Shown here in pieces: positions 1 through 10,616 of a stretch of DNA of 64,000 bases (position 1 is its first letter; every line of letters starts with the position of its first letter). The notes under the pieces were generated by a model. That model was not told where the DNA came from. It saw only the letters and a program-made list of their open reading frames with translations, and made no database searches. The position numbers and the translations under genes are program-made. The stretch lies in assembly GCF_018402495.1 (NCBI RefSeq), contig NZ_JAGYIU010000001.1:620001-684000 (forward strand), read 5' to 3'. Source of the stretch: Pseudoalteromonas sp. GTDB taxonomy: Bacteria > Pseudomonadota > Gammaproteobacteria > Enterobacterales > Alteromonadaceae.

Positions 1-380
1 CAGTTGCCGGTACCAACCCCAATAATATGGCTTCCCATGGTAAAACTCTCATTAAGCCAGTTAACTATTAGTTGATTCGATTTAACAACCGGGCGGGGAT
101 TACGCCAAATACCGGGTACGATAATTAAATCGCAATAAGGGGCATGATCACTGCTGCAATCAGGCACGATGGCTAAACCTGTTCTGGTTGTAATAGGAGC
201 CATGTTTTTTGCAATTAAATGGATATTCAGTGCTCTGAAGTTTTTTTTACTAGTATGCCCCTTGTCAAACGCTTCACCTGCTCTGAGCATTTCAATTGGC
301 AGGGTTAAACTCGTTACCAGCAGGTGTGAGTAAACAGCAATGGCGATATTTAACGGTGGGGGTGTTTGATTTTTGTCCAT
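1..380 (-). CDS. GlxA-type transcriptional regulator, N-terminal part (partial)
   Basis: The reading frame starts at an ATG at 378-380 on the minus strand and runs off the window's left edge, giving about 126 residues. The visible part looks like the DJ-1/PfpI-like domain that precedes an AraC-type DNA-binding domain in GlxA-family regulators: an N-terminal strand and helix with LPIEMLRAGEAF, then DLIIVPGIW, then GVGTGN near the edge, where the family has its nucleophile-elbow region. The helix-turn-helix part would lie outside the window, so the class is inferred from this domain alone. The gene is divergent from fabY, with 128 bases between the two starts, so a shared promoter region is likely. 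It may control a neighbour outside the window rather than fabY. Confidence 0.7.
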   Translation of the reverse strand, partial: MDKNQTPPPLNIAIAVYSHLLVTSLTLPIEMLRAGEAFDKGHTSKKNFRALNIHLIAKNMAPITTRTGLAIVPDCSSDHAPYCDLIIVPGIWRNPRPVVKSNQLIVNWLNESFTMGSHIIGVGTGN

Positions 381-508
381 TTCAATGCTCCGACCAGTTA
401 AATGTGGCCTTTTATGCTTAATATTTGGCTATTAAAGCACAAAGCTATGTGGGTAATCCAATTAAACTGAGGTCATATTGTTGTAACACGTTTTTTAAAA
501 GGTAAATT

Positions 509-2416
509 ATGACCGCATTACCCGTCATTGTAGGTATGGGAGGCATTAATGCCGCTGGCCGTACGTCTTTTCATCAAGGTTATCGTCGTATCGTGTTAGA
601 TAGCTTAGCGTCACAAGCGCGACAAGAGACATTTTTAGGCCTTGCCACATTAATGAATTTAGTCAGTGTTGTGAATGGGCAACTTCAAGACATGCAAGGC
701 AATCATGTTGAGCAAAGCGACATTGAAGCACGCTTTGGTGAGCAAATTATTGCAGGTACATTGATTCGTAAAATTGAAAAACAACACTTTGATGTTGATG
801 CCACACCTTGGCAGCAAAAAATGACCTTAACCGCGTCTGATGAAAACGCGATTGTGTTTGTAACACGCAGTCGTGATTTACCTTCGCCAGTACCTGAAAG
901 TTGGCACGTAGAAGCGCTTGATAATAAAAAAGTGAAAGTAACTATTGCTGCTGAGCTTAGCGTAAAGCACGATTCTACTCGCGACAACCCAATAAAGTCA
1001 GCAGGGCAATTTCCTACCGGGTTTGATCCGTCAATAATGTACAATAGCCGCTACCAGCCTCGCGGTTTACAAGCGACCATATTTGCTGCCACCGATGCAA
1101 TTAAATCAACAGGGCTTGATTGGCAACACATTATGAATAGCGTAGAGCCTGATAAAATTGGTACCTATTCAGCATCGGTTATTGGCCAAATGGATGATAA
1201 AGGCTTAGGTGGTTTAGTTAAGGCTCGCCAGCAGGGCGATCGTGTCAGCACTAAACAGCTTGCACTGGGTTTAAATACAATGTCGACCGATTTTATTAAC
1301 GCCTATGTGACCGGTAATGTGGGGACTACTTTTTCAACTTCAGGCGCATGTGCCACCTTTTTATATAATTTACGCGCAGCGGTAAACGATATTCAAGCAG
1401 GGCGTACACGCGTTGCAATTGTGGCAAGTGTAGAGTGTGCTATTACCCCTGAAGTGGTTGAAGGTTTTGGCAATATGAGTGCGCTGGCTAATATTGAAGG
1501 TTTGCGCCGCTTAGATAATTTAAGTAATGACGATGAACCTGATTATCGTAGAAGCAGCCGCCCATTTGGGGAAAATTGTGGCTTTACTTTAGGTGAGGGC
1601 GCACAAGTTGCTATTTTAATGGATGATGGGCTGGCACTTGAACTTGGTGCAGACATTATGGGCTGCGTGCCTGATGTATTTGTTAACGCCGATGGAGTAA
1701 AAAAATCAATTACCTCACCTGGGCCTGGTAACTATATAACCATGGCGAAATCGGTTGCACTTGCTAGTAGTTTGTTAGGAAAAGAGGCACTGCAACAGCG
1801 TAGCTTTATTTTAGCCCATGGCTCAAGCACACCACAAAACCGTGTTACTGAATCATTAATTTATCATAAAGTAGCGCAATCGTTTGCTATTAATAGCTGG
1901 AAAGTAACCGCCCCTAAAGCCTATGTTGGCCATACTATAGCACCTGCCAGTGGCGACCAGCTTGCCATCGCCTTAGGTGTATTTAGCCACAATATCATGC
2001 CAGGTATTACCACCATAGATAAAATTGCTGACGATGTTTATGCCGATCATTTAGATATTCGTAACAGTCACTATGAGTGTGGTGATATGGACATTGCCTT
2101 TATAAACTCAAAAGGGTTTGGTGGTAATAATGCAACGGCCACAGTGCTTTCACCAAAAGTAACATTAAAAATGTTGGCTAAGCGTTATGGTGACGCTGAA
2201 ATAAATAATTACGCTGAAAAACATAGCCAAGTAAAAGCAGCGCAACATACATACCAAACACAAGCAGACTTAGGGAAATACTCGTTAATTTATCGTTTTG
2301 GTGATGGTTTAATTGATGAGAATGAAATTGTTTTAGATGAGCACAGCATTCAGCTGCCAGGCTTTGAAAAAGCAATTACCTTTAGTGCAACAAACTCCTA
2401 TCAAGATATGTTCTAA
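509..2416 (+). CDS. fabY: FabY-type beta-ketoacyl-ACP synthase (fatty acid synthesis initiation)
   Basis: This 635-residue protein resembles Pseudomonas aeruginosa FabY (about 634 residues) from its first residues (LPVIVGMGGINAAGR). FabY condenses acetyl-CoA with malonyl-ACP to start fatty acid synthesis in the cytoplasm, a job done by FabH in E. coli. The thiolase-fold catalytic residues can be placed: Cys281 in STSGACATF, His437 in AHGSS and His475 in YVGHTIAP. The protein is longer than FabB/FabF (about 410 residues) because of an N-terminal extension of roughly 200 residues typical of this subfamily. It stands alone, followed by a strong terminator. An AAAGG Shine-Dalgarno precedes the ATG. 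Family assignment is from recall of the Pseudomonas protein. Confidence 0.88.
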   Translation: MTALPVIVGMGGINAAGRTSFHQGYRRIVLDSLASQARQETFLGLATLMNLVSVVNGQLQDMQGNHVEQSDIEARFGEQIIAGTLIRKIEKQHFDVDATPWQQKMTLTASDENAIVFVTRSRDLPSPVPESWHVEALDNKKVKVTIAAELSVKHDSTRDNPIKSAGQFPTGFDPSIMYNSRYQPRGLQATIFAATDAIKSTGLDWQHIMNSVEPDKIGTYSASVIGQMDDKGLGGLVKARQQGDRVSTKQLALGLNTMSTDFINAYVTGNVGTTFSTSGACATFLYNLRAAVNDIQAGRTRVAIVASVECAITPEVVEGFGNMSALANIEGLRRLDNLSNDDEPDYRRSSRPFGENCGFTLGEGAQVAILMDDGLALELGADIMGCVPDVFVNADGVKKSITSPGPGNYITMAKSVALASSLLGKEALQQRSFILAHGSSTPQNRVTESLIYHKVAQSFAINSWKVTAPKAYVGHTIAPASGDQLAIALGVFSHNIMPGITTIDKIADDVYADHLDIRNSHYECGDMDIAFINSKGFGGNNATATVLSPKVTLKMLAKRYGDAEINNYAEKHSQVKAAQHTYQTQADLGKYSLIYRFGDGLIDENEIVLDEHSIQLPGFEKAITFSATNSYQDMF

Positions 2417-2435
2417 GCACACATACTTGTTAGCA

Positions 2436-2460
2436 AGGCGCTTTTTAAGCGCCTTTTTTA
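2436..2460 (+). terminator. Rho-independent terminator after fabY
   Basis: An AGGCGCTT/AAGCGCCT stem is followed directly by a T run, 20 bases after the fabY stop. It also separates fabY from the convergent DUF1624 gene. Confidence 0.85.
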
Positions 2461-2472
2461 ATGACTAAAAAT

Positions 2473-3657
2473 CTAAATATATTTAGCAATAAGGCTGTTT
2501 TTATTACGATACTTCCAGTTTAAGTAGCGCTTAGCGAGTAAGGCGGTAAGCACAACCACTACAGCTATCATCGCCATAGTTGCAATATAACTCATACCAT
2601 ACCCTGCAGGCAGACCAACAAGGGTTTCACCATAGGTCATATCACTAAAGTTAAAACCAAGAGCAGGTATTAAAAGCCAACTGATAGCATGCAGTAAATA
2701 CAAGTGAGCGAGGTAGGAAAACATACTGGTTTTACCAAGCACTTGTAGAAAGTTTTGCGAAAAACTAGCGTTTAAGTGGCTCAACAGTTTTAGCGCAATC
2801 AAACCAAGCCCTACAGTCAATAACATAAATTGTAGTGACAACGGATATTTAGTTGGATTTAAAAACGACATAATAGTGTGCAATGGATCTGTGTATACAG
2901 AAAACTGTGACATATCACCGTATACATTAAAGCCACGTAATATTGAATAAAGTGCTAGGCAGCTTATACCCATAATCAACGCGTAATTCATCACTTTTTT
3001 ACTGTAATGCTGGGATTTGTAATAAACACCTGCGCAATAAGCCAAACACATGAGTCCAACAATGGGCGCGACAGGGTAGGTTGTTCTAACAGAAAAACCA
3101 AATGGCAGTGCTAATACATTTTTTTGATGAACGATAGACCAGAGTGTATGCGCGATGGTGTTGCTTTCAAAGGTAATGCCATCAAAAAGGTTATGACCAA
3201 ATACCAGTAAACCACCTACAATCATCACAGAATAAATACCCGTTAAGCGAAGCAAGCCAAGCACCACAAAGCCCCAGCCAATTGCCCATATTACTTGAGC
3301 ATATAACATTGGAAACGCGGGATTGAAACTCCAAGACCATGACACAATAGTAAACTCAAATAAAATAAGCACTAAGCCTCGAACTATTAAAGCGTTAGCA
3401 AACTGACGAGTACTCGCGTATTTATGTTCAGTTATTGCTGCAGATAGACCCGCTAAAAAAACAAATAATGGTGCACAAAAGTGTGAGATAAAGCGTGTAA
3501 AAAAAGTAAGCGCATCTGTTGCGGGTATGGTCATGGGATCGGTCACTGAATAATGTAGACAATAATACATGCCGTGGTCTATCACCATAAATATGATGAT
3601 AATGCCGCGCAATAGATCAATATGATGCAAGCGACTTTGCGATAAAGATAATGACAT
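2473..3657 (-). CDS. DUF1624 / heparan-alpha-glucosaminide N-acetyltransferase-like membrane protein
   Basis: A polytopic inner-membrane protein of about 394 residues with some ten hydrophobic segments. The N-terminus shows the family signature: HHIDLLRGIIIIFMVIDHG, followed by FFTRFISHFCAPLFVFLAG near residues 50-70. In the human lysosomal member (HGSNAT) the conserved region transfers acetyl groups from acetyl-CoA across a membrane. The bacterial substrate is unknown, so only an acyl- or acetyl-transfer role is suggested. I chose the ATG at 3657 over a TTG nine bases upstream because the conserved region begins soon after it; no clear Shine-Dalgarno supports either start. The gene is convergent with fabY and divergent from the small lipoprotein gene. 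Confidence 0.75.
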   Translation of the reverse strand: MSLSLSQSRLHHIDLLRGIIIIFMVIDHGMYYCLHYSVTDPMTIPATDALTFFTRFISHFCAPLFVFLAGLSAAITEHKYASTRQFANALIVRGLVLILFEFTIVSWSWSFNPAFPMLYAQVIWAIGWGFVVLGLLRLTGIYSVMIVGGLLVFGHNLFDGITFESNTIAHTLWSIVHQKNVLALPFGFSVRTTYPVAPIVGLMCLAYCAGVYYKSQHYSKKVMNYALIMGISCLALYSILRGFNVYGDMSQFSVYTDPLHTIMSFLNPTKYPLSLQFMLLTVGLGLIALKLLSHLNASFSQNFLQVLGKTSMFSYLAHLYLLHAISWLLIPALGFNFSDMTYGETLVGLPAGYGMSYIATMAMIAVVVVLTALLAKRYLNWKYRNKNSLIAKYI

Positions 3658-3877
3658 AAAATACAATTAACAAGAATGAAAAAATGAACTTGATTATATG
3701 TTATATTATATCAATTTGCGAGGATGTTAAGGCAGTAATTTTGCGTGAGCTATCACTGTTTATAATTTCGGTTGCTAACATATTTTTACAGTTTAGTTTT
3801 TTTGATAGGTTACTATATTCACTTACAGAACAGTACATCAAGAACGTAATGATGTACACAGTATTAAAAGACTAAAA

Positions 3878-4252
3878 ATGCAAAAAATACTCATTTTATC
3901 GGTATTAACTATGCTCAATGGTTGTACCTTTTTTGGTGCTGTATTGGATGGGCAAGCTGTTTCAAATGCAGATTATAACCAAAGCATGAATAATCCTGCT
4001 CGTTTCACTCCTTATAAAAAACCACTAGAGCCTGTTCCTGTAAACAAAGAGGGATTTTCTTTTACCGAGCTTGGTTTAAAAATAGACTCTGCAGTATTTG
4101 ATTTAGTAAAAGGAGATGACGGTACTATTAGAAAATGCCGACAGATCACAAAAAATCTTAAAGAGTGTGTAGAGGTCGATAAATCGTCACCACACACTCA
4201 TACGCCTAAGCCGATAAAAACTGATGATGAAATAATAAGTGTTGGTCTATAA
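3878..4252 (+). CDS. Small lipoprotein of unknown function
   Basis: This 124-residue product begins MQKILILSVLTMLNGC, a short hydrophobic signal peptide ending in a lipobox (LNGC, Cys16), so it is probably cleaved and lipidated. The mature part has no domain I recognise: it is hydrophilic and has two Cys residues near positions 88 and 96 (RKCRQ, KECVE) that could form a disulfide in the periplasm. The last 47 bases overlap the convergent 3' end of fghA, which is unusual in this sparsely packed region. Coding status rests on the lipobox and length; no Shine-Dalgarno stands out. Function unknown. Confidence 0.6.
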   Translation: MQKILILSVLTMLNGCTFFGAVLDGQAVSNADYNQSMNNPARFTPYKKPLEPVPVNKEGFSFTELGLKIDSAVFDLVKGDDGTIRKCRQITKNLKECVEVDKSSPHTHTPKPIKTDDEIISVGL

Positions 4253-5048
4253 AGCTACTAATAAAAAAGTAACTATGATCGTAGCCAGCGTGCATTTCGA
4301 GCTGCAGCGGATACGCTTTTTTATTAGCGATATCGACCAAGTTTTGTGGCTTAAGTTGCTCTTCTAAAAAGTTATCAGCATCACCTTGGCTGACCAACAT
4401 AGGTAAATAATCAGCTTGTTTGGCTTGTTGCATTAATTCGCAGCTATCGTATTGTGCCCACGTTGTTTTGTCGTCACCTAAGTAGCCAGTAAAGGCTTTA
4501 ATACCCCAAGGGCAATCTATTGGGTTAACAATTGGGCTAAATGCCGAAGCGCTGGTATACGCTTTAGGGTTTTTAAGTGCAATCATTAATGCACCGTGGC
4601 CGCCCATCGAATGACCACTAATTGCTTTTTTATCTGTAACAGGAAAGTGTTGCTCAATGAGAGCGGGTAACTCATTAACAACATAATCATACATATTAAA
4701 ATGGGTGTTGTAGGGCGCTTTTGTGGCATTAAGGTAAAACCCAGCACCTTGTGCAAAATCGTAGCTGTCTTCGTTTGGCACGTTTTCACCACGTGGGCTG
4801 GTATCTGGCGCTACAATAGCGATACCCAGCTCCGCTGCTTTTTTAAATGCGCCCGCTTTTTGCATAAAGTTTTCATCGGTACAGGTTAAACCTGACAACC
4901 AGTACAGTACCGGCACCTTATTGGTTTCACTGGCGCCTGGTGGTAAAAAAACTGCAAAACGCATAGTGCAACGAGTGCTTGAAGCGCTATGGCTGTATTG
5001 CTTATGCCATCCGCCAGCCACTTTTGCTGTTGAGATATTTTCTAACAT
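4206..5048 (-). CDS. fghA: S-formylglutathione hydrolase
   Basis: A 280-residue alpha/beta-hydrolase that cleaves S-formylglutathione to formate and glutathione, the last step of glutathione-dependent formaldehyde detoxification in the cytoplasm. The catalytic serine is Ser147 in GHSMGGHG. The acid is probably the Asp in SQGDADNF (about residue 224) and the base the His in GYDHSYFF (about residue 257). Length matches E. coli FrmB/YeiG (about 278). AAGGA lies five bases before the ATG. It is downstream of frmA on the same strand, 66 bases away, with a hairpin between them. Its 3' end overlaps the lipoprotein gene on the other strand. Confidence 0.93.
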   Translation of the reverse strand: MLENISTAKVAGGWHKQYSHSASSTRCTMRFAVFLPPGASETNKVPVLYWLSGLTCTDENFMQKAGAFKKAAELGIAIVAPDTSPRGENVPNEDSYDFAQGAGFYLNATKAPYNTHFNMYDYVVNELPALIEQHFPVTDKKAISGHSMGGHGALMIALKNPKAYTSASAFSPIVNPIDCPWGIKAFTGYLGDDKTTWAQYDSCELMQQAKQADYLPMLVSQGDADNFLEEQLKPQNLVDIANKKAYPLQLEMHAGYDHSYFFISSFIDQHLLFHHQFLSA

Positions 5049-5060
5049 AACAATCCTTAA

Positions 5061-5086
5061 AAGCCGTTACTTAATAGCAACGGCTT
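5061..5086 (-). terminator. Intercistronic hairpin between frmA and fghA
   Basis: AAGCCGTT and AACGGCTT form an 8-bp stem with a 10-nt loop. On the minus strand it is followed by only four Ts, so it could attenuate or stabilise the frmA-fghA transcript rather than stop it completely. Confidence 0.45.
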
Positions 5087-5114
5087 GTGATGGTAATTTA
5101 ATAAAATTTGCGTA

Positions 5115-6361
<1,247 letters not shown>

Positions 6362-6369
6362 TAATAATT

Positions 6370-7239
6370 ATGCGTTGGGAAGGTATTGATGAGTTTATTG
6401 CTGTTGGCGAAGAGGGAAGTTTTACTCACGCTGCGCAAGCGTTAGGTTTATCGGTTGCTCATATTAGCCGCCATGTTACAAAGCTTGAACAACGGTTAAA
6501 TACGCAATTATTAACACGTACCACTCGCAAGGTTGTGTTAACCAAAGAGGGCGAGCAGTTTTTACACCAAGTTAAACATTTACAGCACGCAATGGACGAG
6601 GCCACTCAAGGCTTAGCATCGGTACAAACCTCACCTAAAGGTAAAATTAAATTAACAGCACCGGTTATGTATGGTGAAAGTTTTATTATGCCGATTGTGC
6701 ATTCATTTATGCATGATCATCCCGAGGTAGAGGTGATTGCAACGCTCTCGAATGAGCAAGAAAACTTATTAGAGGGTGGCTTTGATTTAGCCATTAGATT
6801 GGGTCATTTAAAAGACTCAAGCTTAAAAGCGCGGCGTTTGGGCTCACGACGATTTATTATGTGTGCTGCACCTACTTATTTAGCACGTTTTGGCGAGCCC
6901 CATACGTTAGGTGAGCTTAACCAGCATCAATGTTTGATAGGCAATAGTAGTTATTGGCGGGTAAATGAAAATGGCCGTGATAAACATATTAAGGTAGCAG
7001 GGCGGTTGCTTTGTAATAGTGGTTGGGCATTAGTAGACGCCGCCAAACAAGGTTTGGGTATTGTTCAATTGCCTGATTATTACGTTGATAATGAAATTAA
7101 AAACGCTCAGTTAGTGCCTGTTTTAACAAATTATCAGCCTCAACAAGAGGGAGTATGGGGGCTTTATCCTGCGCGACAGTTTGTTGCAACCAATGTACGC
7201 GTATTACTTGATTATTTAATGACAGGGCTGAAAACTTAG
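6370..7239 (+). CDS. LysR-family transcriptional regulator
   Basis: A 289-residue LysR-type regulator. The N-terminal winged helix-turn-helix spans about residues 3-60 (EFIAVGEEGSFTHAAQALGL, then HISRHVTKLEQRL), followed by a periplasmic-binding-like effector domain from about residue 88. I start at the ATG at 6370 because MRWEGIDEF is the usual LysR N-terminus; the longer frame from 6286 would add 28 residues without family support. It is divergent from frmA-fghA, so activation of formaldehyde detoxification and self-repression are the likely roles. The effector is unknown. Confidence 0.85.
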   Translation: MRWEGIDEFIAVGEEGSFTHAAQALGLSVAHISRHVTKLEQRLNTQLLTRTTRKVVLTKEGEQFLHQVKHLQHAMDEATQGLASVQTSPKGKIKLTAPVMYGESFIMPIVHSFMHDHPEVEVIATLSNEQENLLEGGFDLAIRLGHLKDSSLKARRLGSRRFIMCAAPTYLARFGEPHTLGELNQHQCLIGNSSYWRVNENGRDKHIKVAGRLLCNSGWALVDAAKQGLGIVQLPDYYVDNEIKNAQLVPVLTNYQPQQEGVWGLYPARQFVATNVRVLLDYLMTGLKT

Positions 7240-7375
7240 TAAAGAACACTTGCGTGTTTAAAATATAGCCAAGTATCAGATTTATAAATTATTTCTTACA
7301 TTTATGGTGATATTCAATTGCGCTGAGTTCGTGCTACTATAACGCCACACTTTTGGCATTAATGTTTTAATTAAT

Positions 7376-8593
7376 ATGTTTCAACCTGTTAGCCTATTTA
7401 TCGGACTCAGATATAGCCGCTCCTCTAAAGGCAATGCGTTTATTTCGTTCATTTCGTTTTTTTCTATTGCAGGTATAGCGATTGGTTTAATGGCGCTTTT
7501 TACGGTCAGTAGTGTAATGAACGGCTTTGAAAATAGTTTAAAATCTAACATGCTTGGGCTCATTCCCCACCTTGAAGTGCAAGCCAAAGATCAGTCTAAA
7601 GTGAAAATGAATACGCTAAAGTCTGCGCTTGAGCAGTCGTCATATGTTAATCATGTAAGTTTGTACCGCCACGGTGAAGCGATATTACAAACCAATAAAG
7701 ATCTTCACGGGGTGTTATTGCAGGGCTTGTACGATAACAGCGGGTCCTTGTATAAAATTACCGAAAAAATAGTGCAAGGTAATTGGCACAGCGTATTAAA
7801 CGATGATTACAACATTGCAATAAGTCGTTATTTAAGTCGCAAACTTGGTGTTGGCTTAGGTGATAAATTACGCGTTATTATGCCTAACGCGTCAACTTAC
7901 ACCCCACTTGGGCGCATGCCAAGTCAACGTTTATTTAAAATTACTGCTATTTACGAAACCGGTTCTGAAATAGATATGGGGTTGGCCTTTACCAGTGGCG
8001 AGTCACTGCAACGGGTTTTAAAACTTAGTAATAACACAGCACCTAACTTAAGCGTATCACTGCATGAGCCGTTTGCACTTGATCAGTTTATTCAAGACAG
8101 TCAACTTATCCTCAATGATTTTAAATACACCGATTGGCGTAGCAGCCAAGGCACTTTATTTGCCGCTGTGGCGATGGAAAAACGTATTATGTCTATGCTC
8201 CTTGGCTTAATTGTGCTGGTGGCGGTATTTAATATTGTATCGGCACTGACCATGATGGTCAGTGAAAAACAAAGCGAAGTGGCAATATTGCAAACATTAG
8301 GACTCACACCCAGCCAAGTGCAAACCGTATTTATGGTGCAAGGACTTTATAACGGCGTGATTGGAACGGCTGTGGGTGCCTGTTTAGGTGTTTTATTGAG
8401 CTTATATATTAATGAACTGCTGGCTTTAGTTGGTTTAAATTTATTATCGGGGATATCACTGCCGGTCAAATTTGATGTAGTTAGTTTAAGTGTTATAGCT
8501 GTTTTAAGCTTAGCAATGAGCTTTTTAGCGACTTTATATCCAGCGCGCCAAGCCGCTAAAGTAAACCCAGCAGAGGTATTACGTTATGAATGA
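7376..8593 (+). CDS. lolC: Lipoprotein-releasing ABC transporter permease LolC
   Basis: A 405-residue inner-membrane permease with a FtsX/MacB-like layout: one N-terminal membrane helix (about residues 25-48), a large periplasmic domain and three C-terminal helices (about 270-400). It begins LFIGLRYSRSSKGNAFISFISFFSI, as LolC/LolE proteins do, and ends LYPARQAAKVNPAEVLRYE. With LolD and LolE it extracts outer-membrane lipoproteins from the inner membrane and passes them to LolA. It opens the operon and overlaps lolD by 8 bases. The LolC/LolE split follows gene order and E. coli likeness. Confidence 0.92.
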   Translation: MFQPVSLFIGLRYSRSSKGNAFISFISFFSIAGIAIGLMALFTVSSVMNGFENSLKSNMLGLIPHLEVQAKDQSKVKMNTLKSALEQSSYVNHVSLYRHGEAILQTNKDLHGVLLQGLYDNSGSLYKITEKIVQGNWHSVLNDDYNIAISRYLSRKLGVGLGDKLRVIMPNASTYTPLGRMPSQRLFKITAIYETGSEIDMGLAFTSGESLQRVLKLSNNTAPNLSVSLHEPFALDQFIQDSQLILNDFKYTDWRSSQGTLFAAVAMEKRIMSMLLGLIVLVAVFNIVSALTMMVSEKQSEVAILQTLGLTPSQVQTVFMVQGLYNGVIGTAVGACLGVLLSLYINELLALVGLNLLSGISLPVKFDVVSLSVIAVLSLAMSFLATLYPARQAAKVNPAEVLRYE

Positions 8594-9284
8594 TTTAGTA
8601 ATTAGTTGTGAAAAAATAAGTAAGGTGTACCAAGACGGGCAAAATCAGGTTGAGGTATTAAAAGGGGTTGATTTAGCCCTAACGCAAGGTGAAATGCTGG
8701 CAATTGTTGGCAGCTCAGGTTCAGGTAAAAGCACCTTGTTACATATTTTAGGCACCTTAGACACGGCCAGTGCGGGTAGTGCAAAAATAAAAAATCAAGA
8801 CGTTGCTAAGTTATCTCGCTCGCAGCAAGCAGCTTTCAGAAATAAAAACTTAGGGTTTATTTATCAGTTCCACCATTTATTAATGGAATTTAGTGCGGTT
8901 GAAAACGTTGCCATGCCATTACTCATAAAAGGGTTGAGCGCAAAAGAAGCCAATAAGAAAGCGCTTAACATGCTAGATAAGGTAGGCCTTGCACATAGAA
9001 GTAGCCATAAGCCTTCGGCTCTTTCTGGTGGTGAACGTCAGCGTGTTGCCATTGCACGCGCTCTAGTGACAGAGCCTGCGCTGGTGCTTGCTGATGAGCC
9101 AACGGGTAATTTAGATAAGCAAAATGCGATTAAAATTTACGATTTAATTAATGAGTTAAATAAAAGTTTAAACACCAGCTTTGTGGTGGTTACTCATGAT
9201 TTAGAGTTGGCTGATAAGCTGGGTAAAATAGCGTATTTAGATGATGGTAAACTATCAATAAAAGAGTCAAACCATGTTGCTTAG
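8586..9284 (+). CDS. lolD: Lipoprotein-releasing ABC transporter ATPase LolD
   Basis: This 232-residue ATPase powers lipoprotein release by LolCDE on the cytoplasmic face of the inner membrane. It carries a Walker A motif (GSSGSGKST, about residues 38-46), the ABC signature LSGGERQRVAIARAL (near 145), Walker B ALVLADEPTGNLD (near 163) and an H-loop VVTHD (near 200). The Q-loop region YQFHHLLMEFSAVENV is typical of LolD. Its ATG lies within the end of lolC and its last 11 bases overlap lolE, so all three are translationally coupled. Confidence 0.94.
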   Translation: MNDLVISCEKISKVYQDGQNQVEVLKGVDLALTQGEMLAIVGSSGSGKSTLLHILGTLDTASAGSAKIKNQDVAKLSRSQQAAFRNKNLGFIYQFHHLLMEFSAVENVAMPLLIKGLSAKEANKKALNMLDKVGLAHRSSHKPSALSGGERQRVAIARALVTEPALVLADEPTGNLDKQNAIKIYDLINELNKSLNTSFVVVTHDLELADKLGKIAYLDDGKLSIKESNHVA

Positions 9285-10518
9285 TGCCTTTATAAGTAAA
9301 CGTTTTAGAGCCTATTCAGGCCATAAAGATGAAAAAAACGCGTTTGTTAGTTTTATTGCTAAGGCATCCACTATTGGCATTTTACTTGGTGTTGCCGTGT
9401 TAATTGTGGCGTTATCGGTGATCAATGGCTTTGAACAACAATTAGTACATCGTTTATTAAGTGTAGTGCCGCAAGTTGAATATGTAGCACCAAGCAGGCC
9501 GATTGCCGATTGGCCTACTAAAGTTAAAAAGTTAAAACAGCAACCACAGGTAACAGGGGCGGCCCCATTTATAGCAGTAAATGGTATGGCGCAATTTAAA
9601 AGCCAATTAAAAGCGGTTGAGATTCGAGGTGTTGAGCCTTCGTTGGAAGGTGATGTGTCAGCCATAAACCAATTTACACAAGGTAAATTAGTTAGTCAGT
9701 TAGTAGGCGATGATGTTATTTTAGGCAAGCAAATTGTTAAGCAACTTAACATCGCATTAGGTGATAATGTGACCTTGTTAATCCCGCAAATTAGTGAAAA
9801 AGGCCAGTCATTACTCGCCCCAAAACGCGTTACCCTCACGCTTGCGGGCATTATAGAAATGGGCGGACCAATCGACAGCAGCGCTGCTTTTATTCATCTT
9901 AACAAAGCACAACAAACCTTAGGCTATGATCAAAGCCAAGTAACAGGGTTACGCTTGCGTGTTGATGATGTGTTTTCGGCGCATCAAATAGCGCTTCGTG
10001 TTGGCCAGACTATTACCGATTATGTGTATATTTCGAGTTGGCTTAGAACGCAAGGTAGCTTGTATCAAGATATTCAAATGGTGCGCACGATTGTTTATAT
10101 TGTGGTGTTTTTAATTATCGCGGTGGCGAGTTTCAATATTGTGTCATCCTTGGTAATGGAAGTGCGTGAAAAAGAAGGCAATATTGCTATTTTAAAAACC
10201 ATGGGTGCCAAAGACAGTACCATATTGGCTACTTTTGTCATGCAAGGCTTAACCCAAGCATTTGTGGGTGTACTTTTAGGCTCAATTGTTGGCGTGATTT
10301 TAGCAATTAATATTAGTGAGCTATTTACTTGGCTGAGCTTATTACTGGGTGAAAACCCGCTAGAAGGGGTGTACTTTATCGAATTTTTGCCCAGTAAATT
10401 AGTTTGGCAAGATATTGTGTTGACCGTTATAGCCACCTTTGTGCTTGCGATATTGGCGACGCTATATCCAGCATGGCAAGCTACACGCGTAGATCCGGCA
10501 AAGGTATTGGGTAATTAA
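9274..10518 (+). CDS. lolE: Lipoprotein-releasing ABC transporter permease LolE
   Basis: A 414-residue permease paralogous to LolC, with the same topology: an N-terminal helix (about residues 25-50), a periplasmic domain and three C-terminal helices, ending LYPAWQATRVDPAKVLGN. Having both LolC and LolE means this organism uses the heterodimeric complex rather than the single LolF permease of some bacteria. It starts inside the end of lolD with an 11-base overlap. The operon seems to end here; the next gene begins about 100 bases downstream. Confidence 0.92.
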   Translation: MLLSAFISKRFRAYSGHKDEKNAFVSFIAKASTIGILLGVAVLIVALSVINGFEQQLVHRLLSVVPQVEYVAPSRPIADWPTKVKKLKQQPQVTGAAPFIAVNGMAQFKSQLKAVEIRGVEPSLEGDVSAINQFTQGKLVSQLVGDDVILGKQIVKQLNIALGDNVTLLIPQISEKGQSLLAPKRVTLTLAGIIEMGGPIDSSAAFIHLNKAQQTLGYDQSQVTGLRLRVDDVFSAHQIALRVGQTITDYVYISSWLRTQGSLYQDIQMVRTIVYIVVFLIIAVASFNIVSSLVMEVREKEGNIAILKTMGAKDSTILATFVMQGLTQAFVGVLLGSIVGVILAINISELFTWLSLLLGENPLEGVYFIEFLPSKLVWQDIVLTVIATFVLAILATLYPAWQATRVDPAKVLGN

Positions 10519-10616
10519 ACACAGTATTTAATAGGGCACTTAGCCTAATTCTGATAAACTGCGCCGCTACTAAACAGATTTTGTTTGCTGAGCGTTTATT
10601 TACCTTGGGATTTACT

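Noticed and set aside
3684..3875. 63-codon frame before the lipoprotein gene
   Set aside because: It is AT-rich, has no Shine-Dalgarno and no domain or clean signal peptide, and it ends directly before a better-supported gene.
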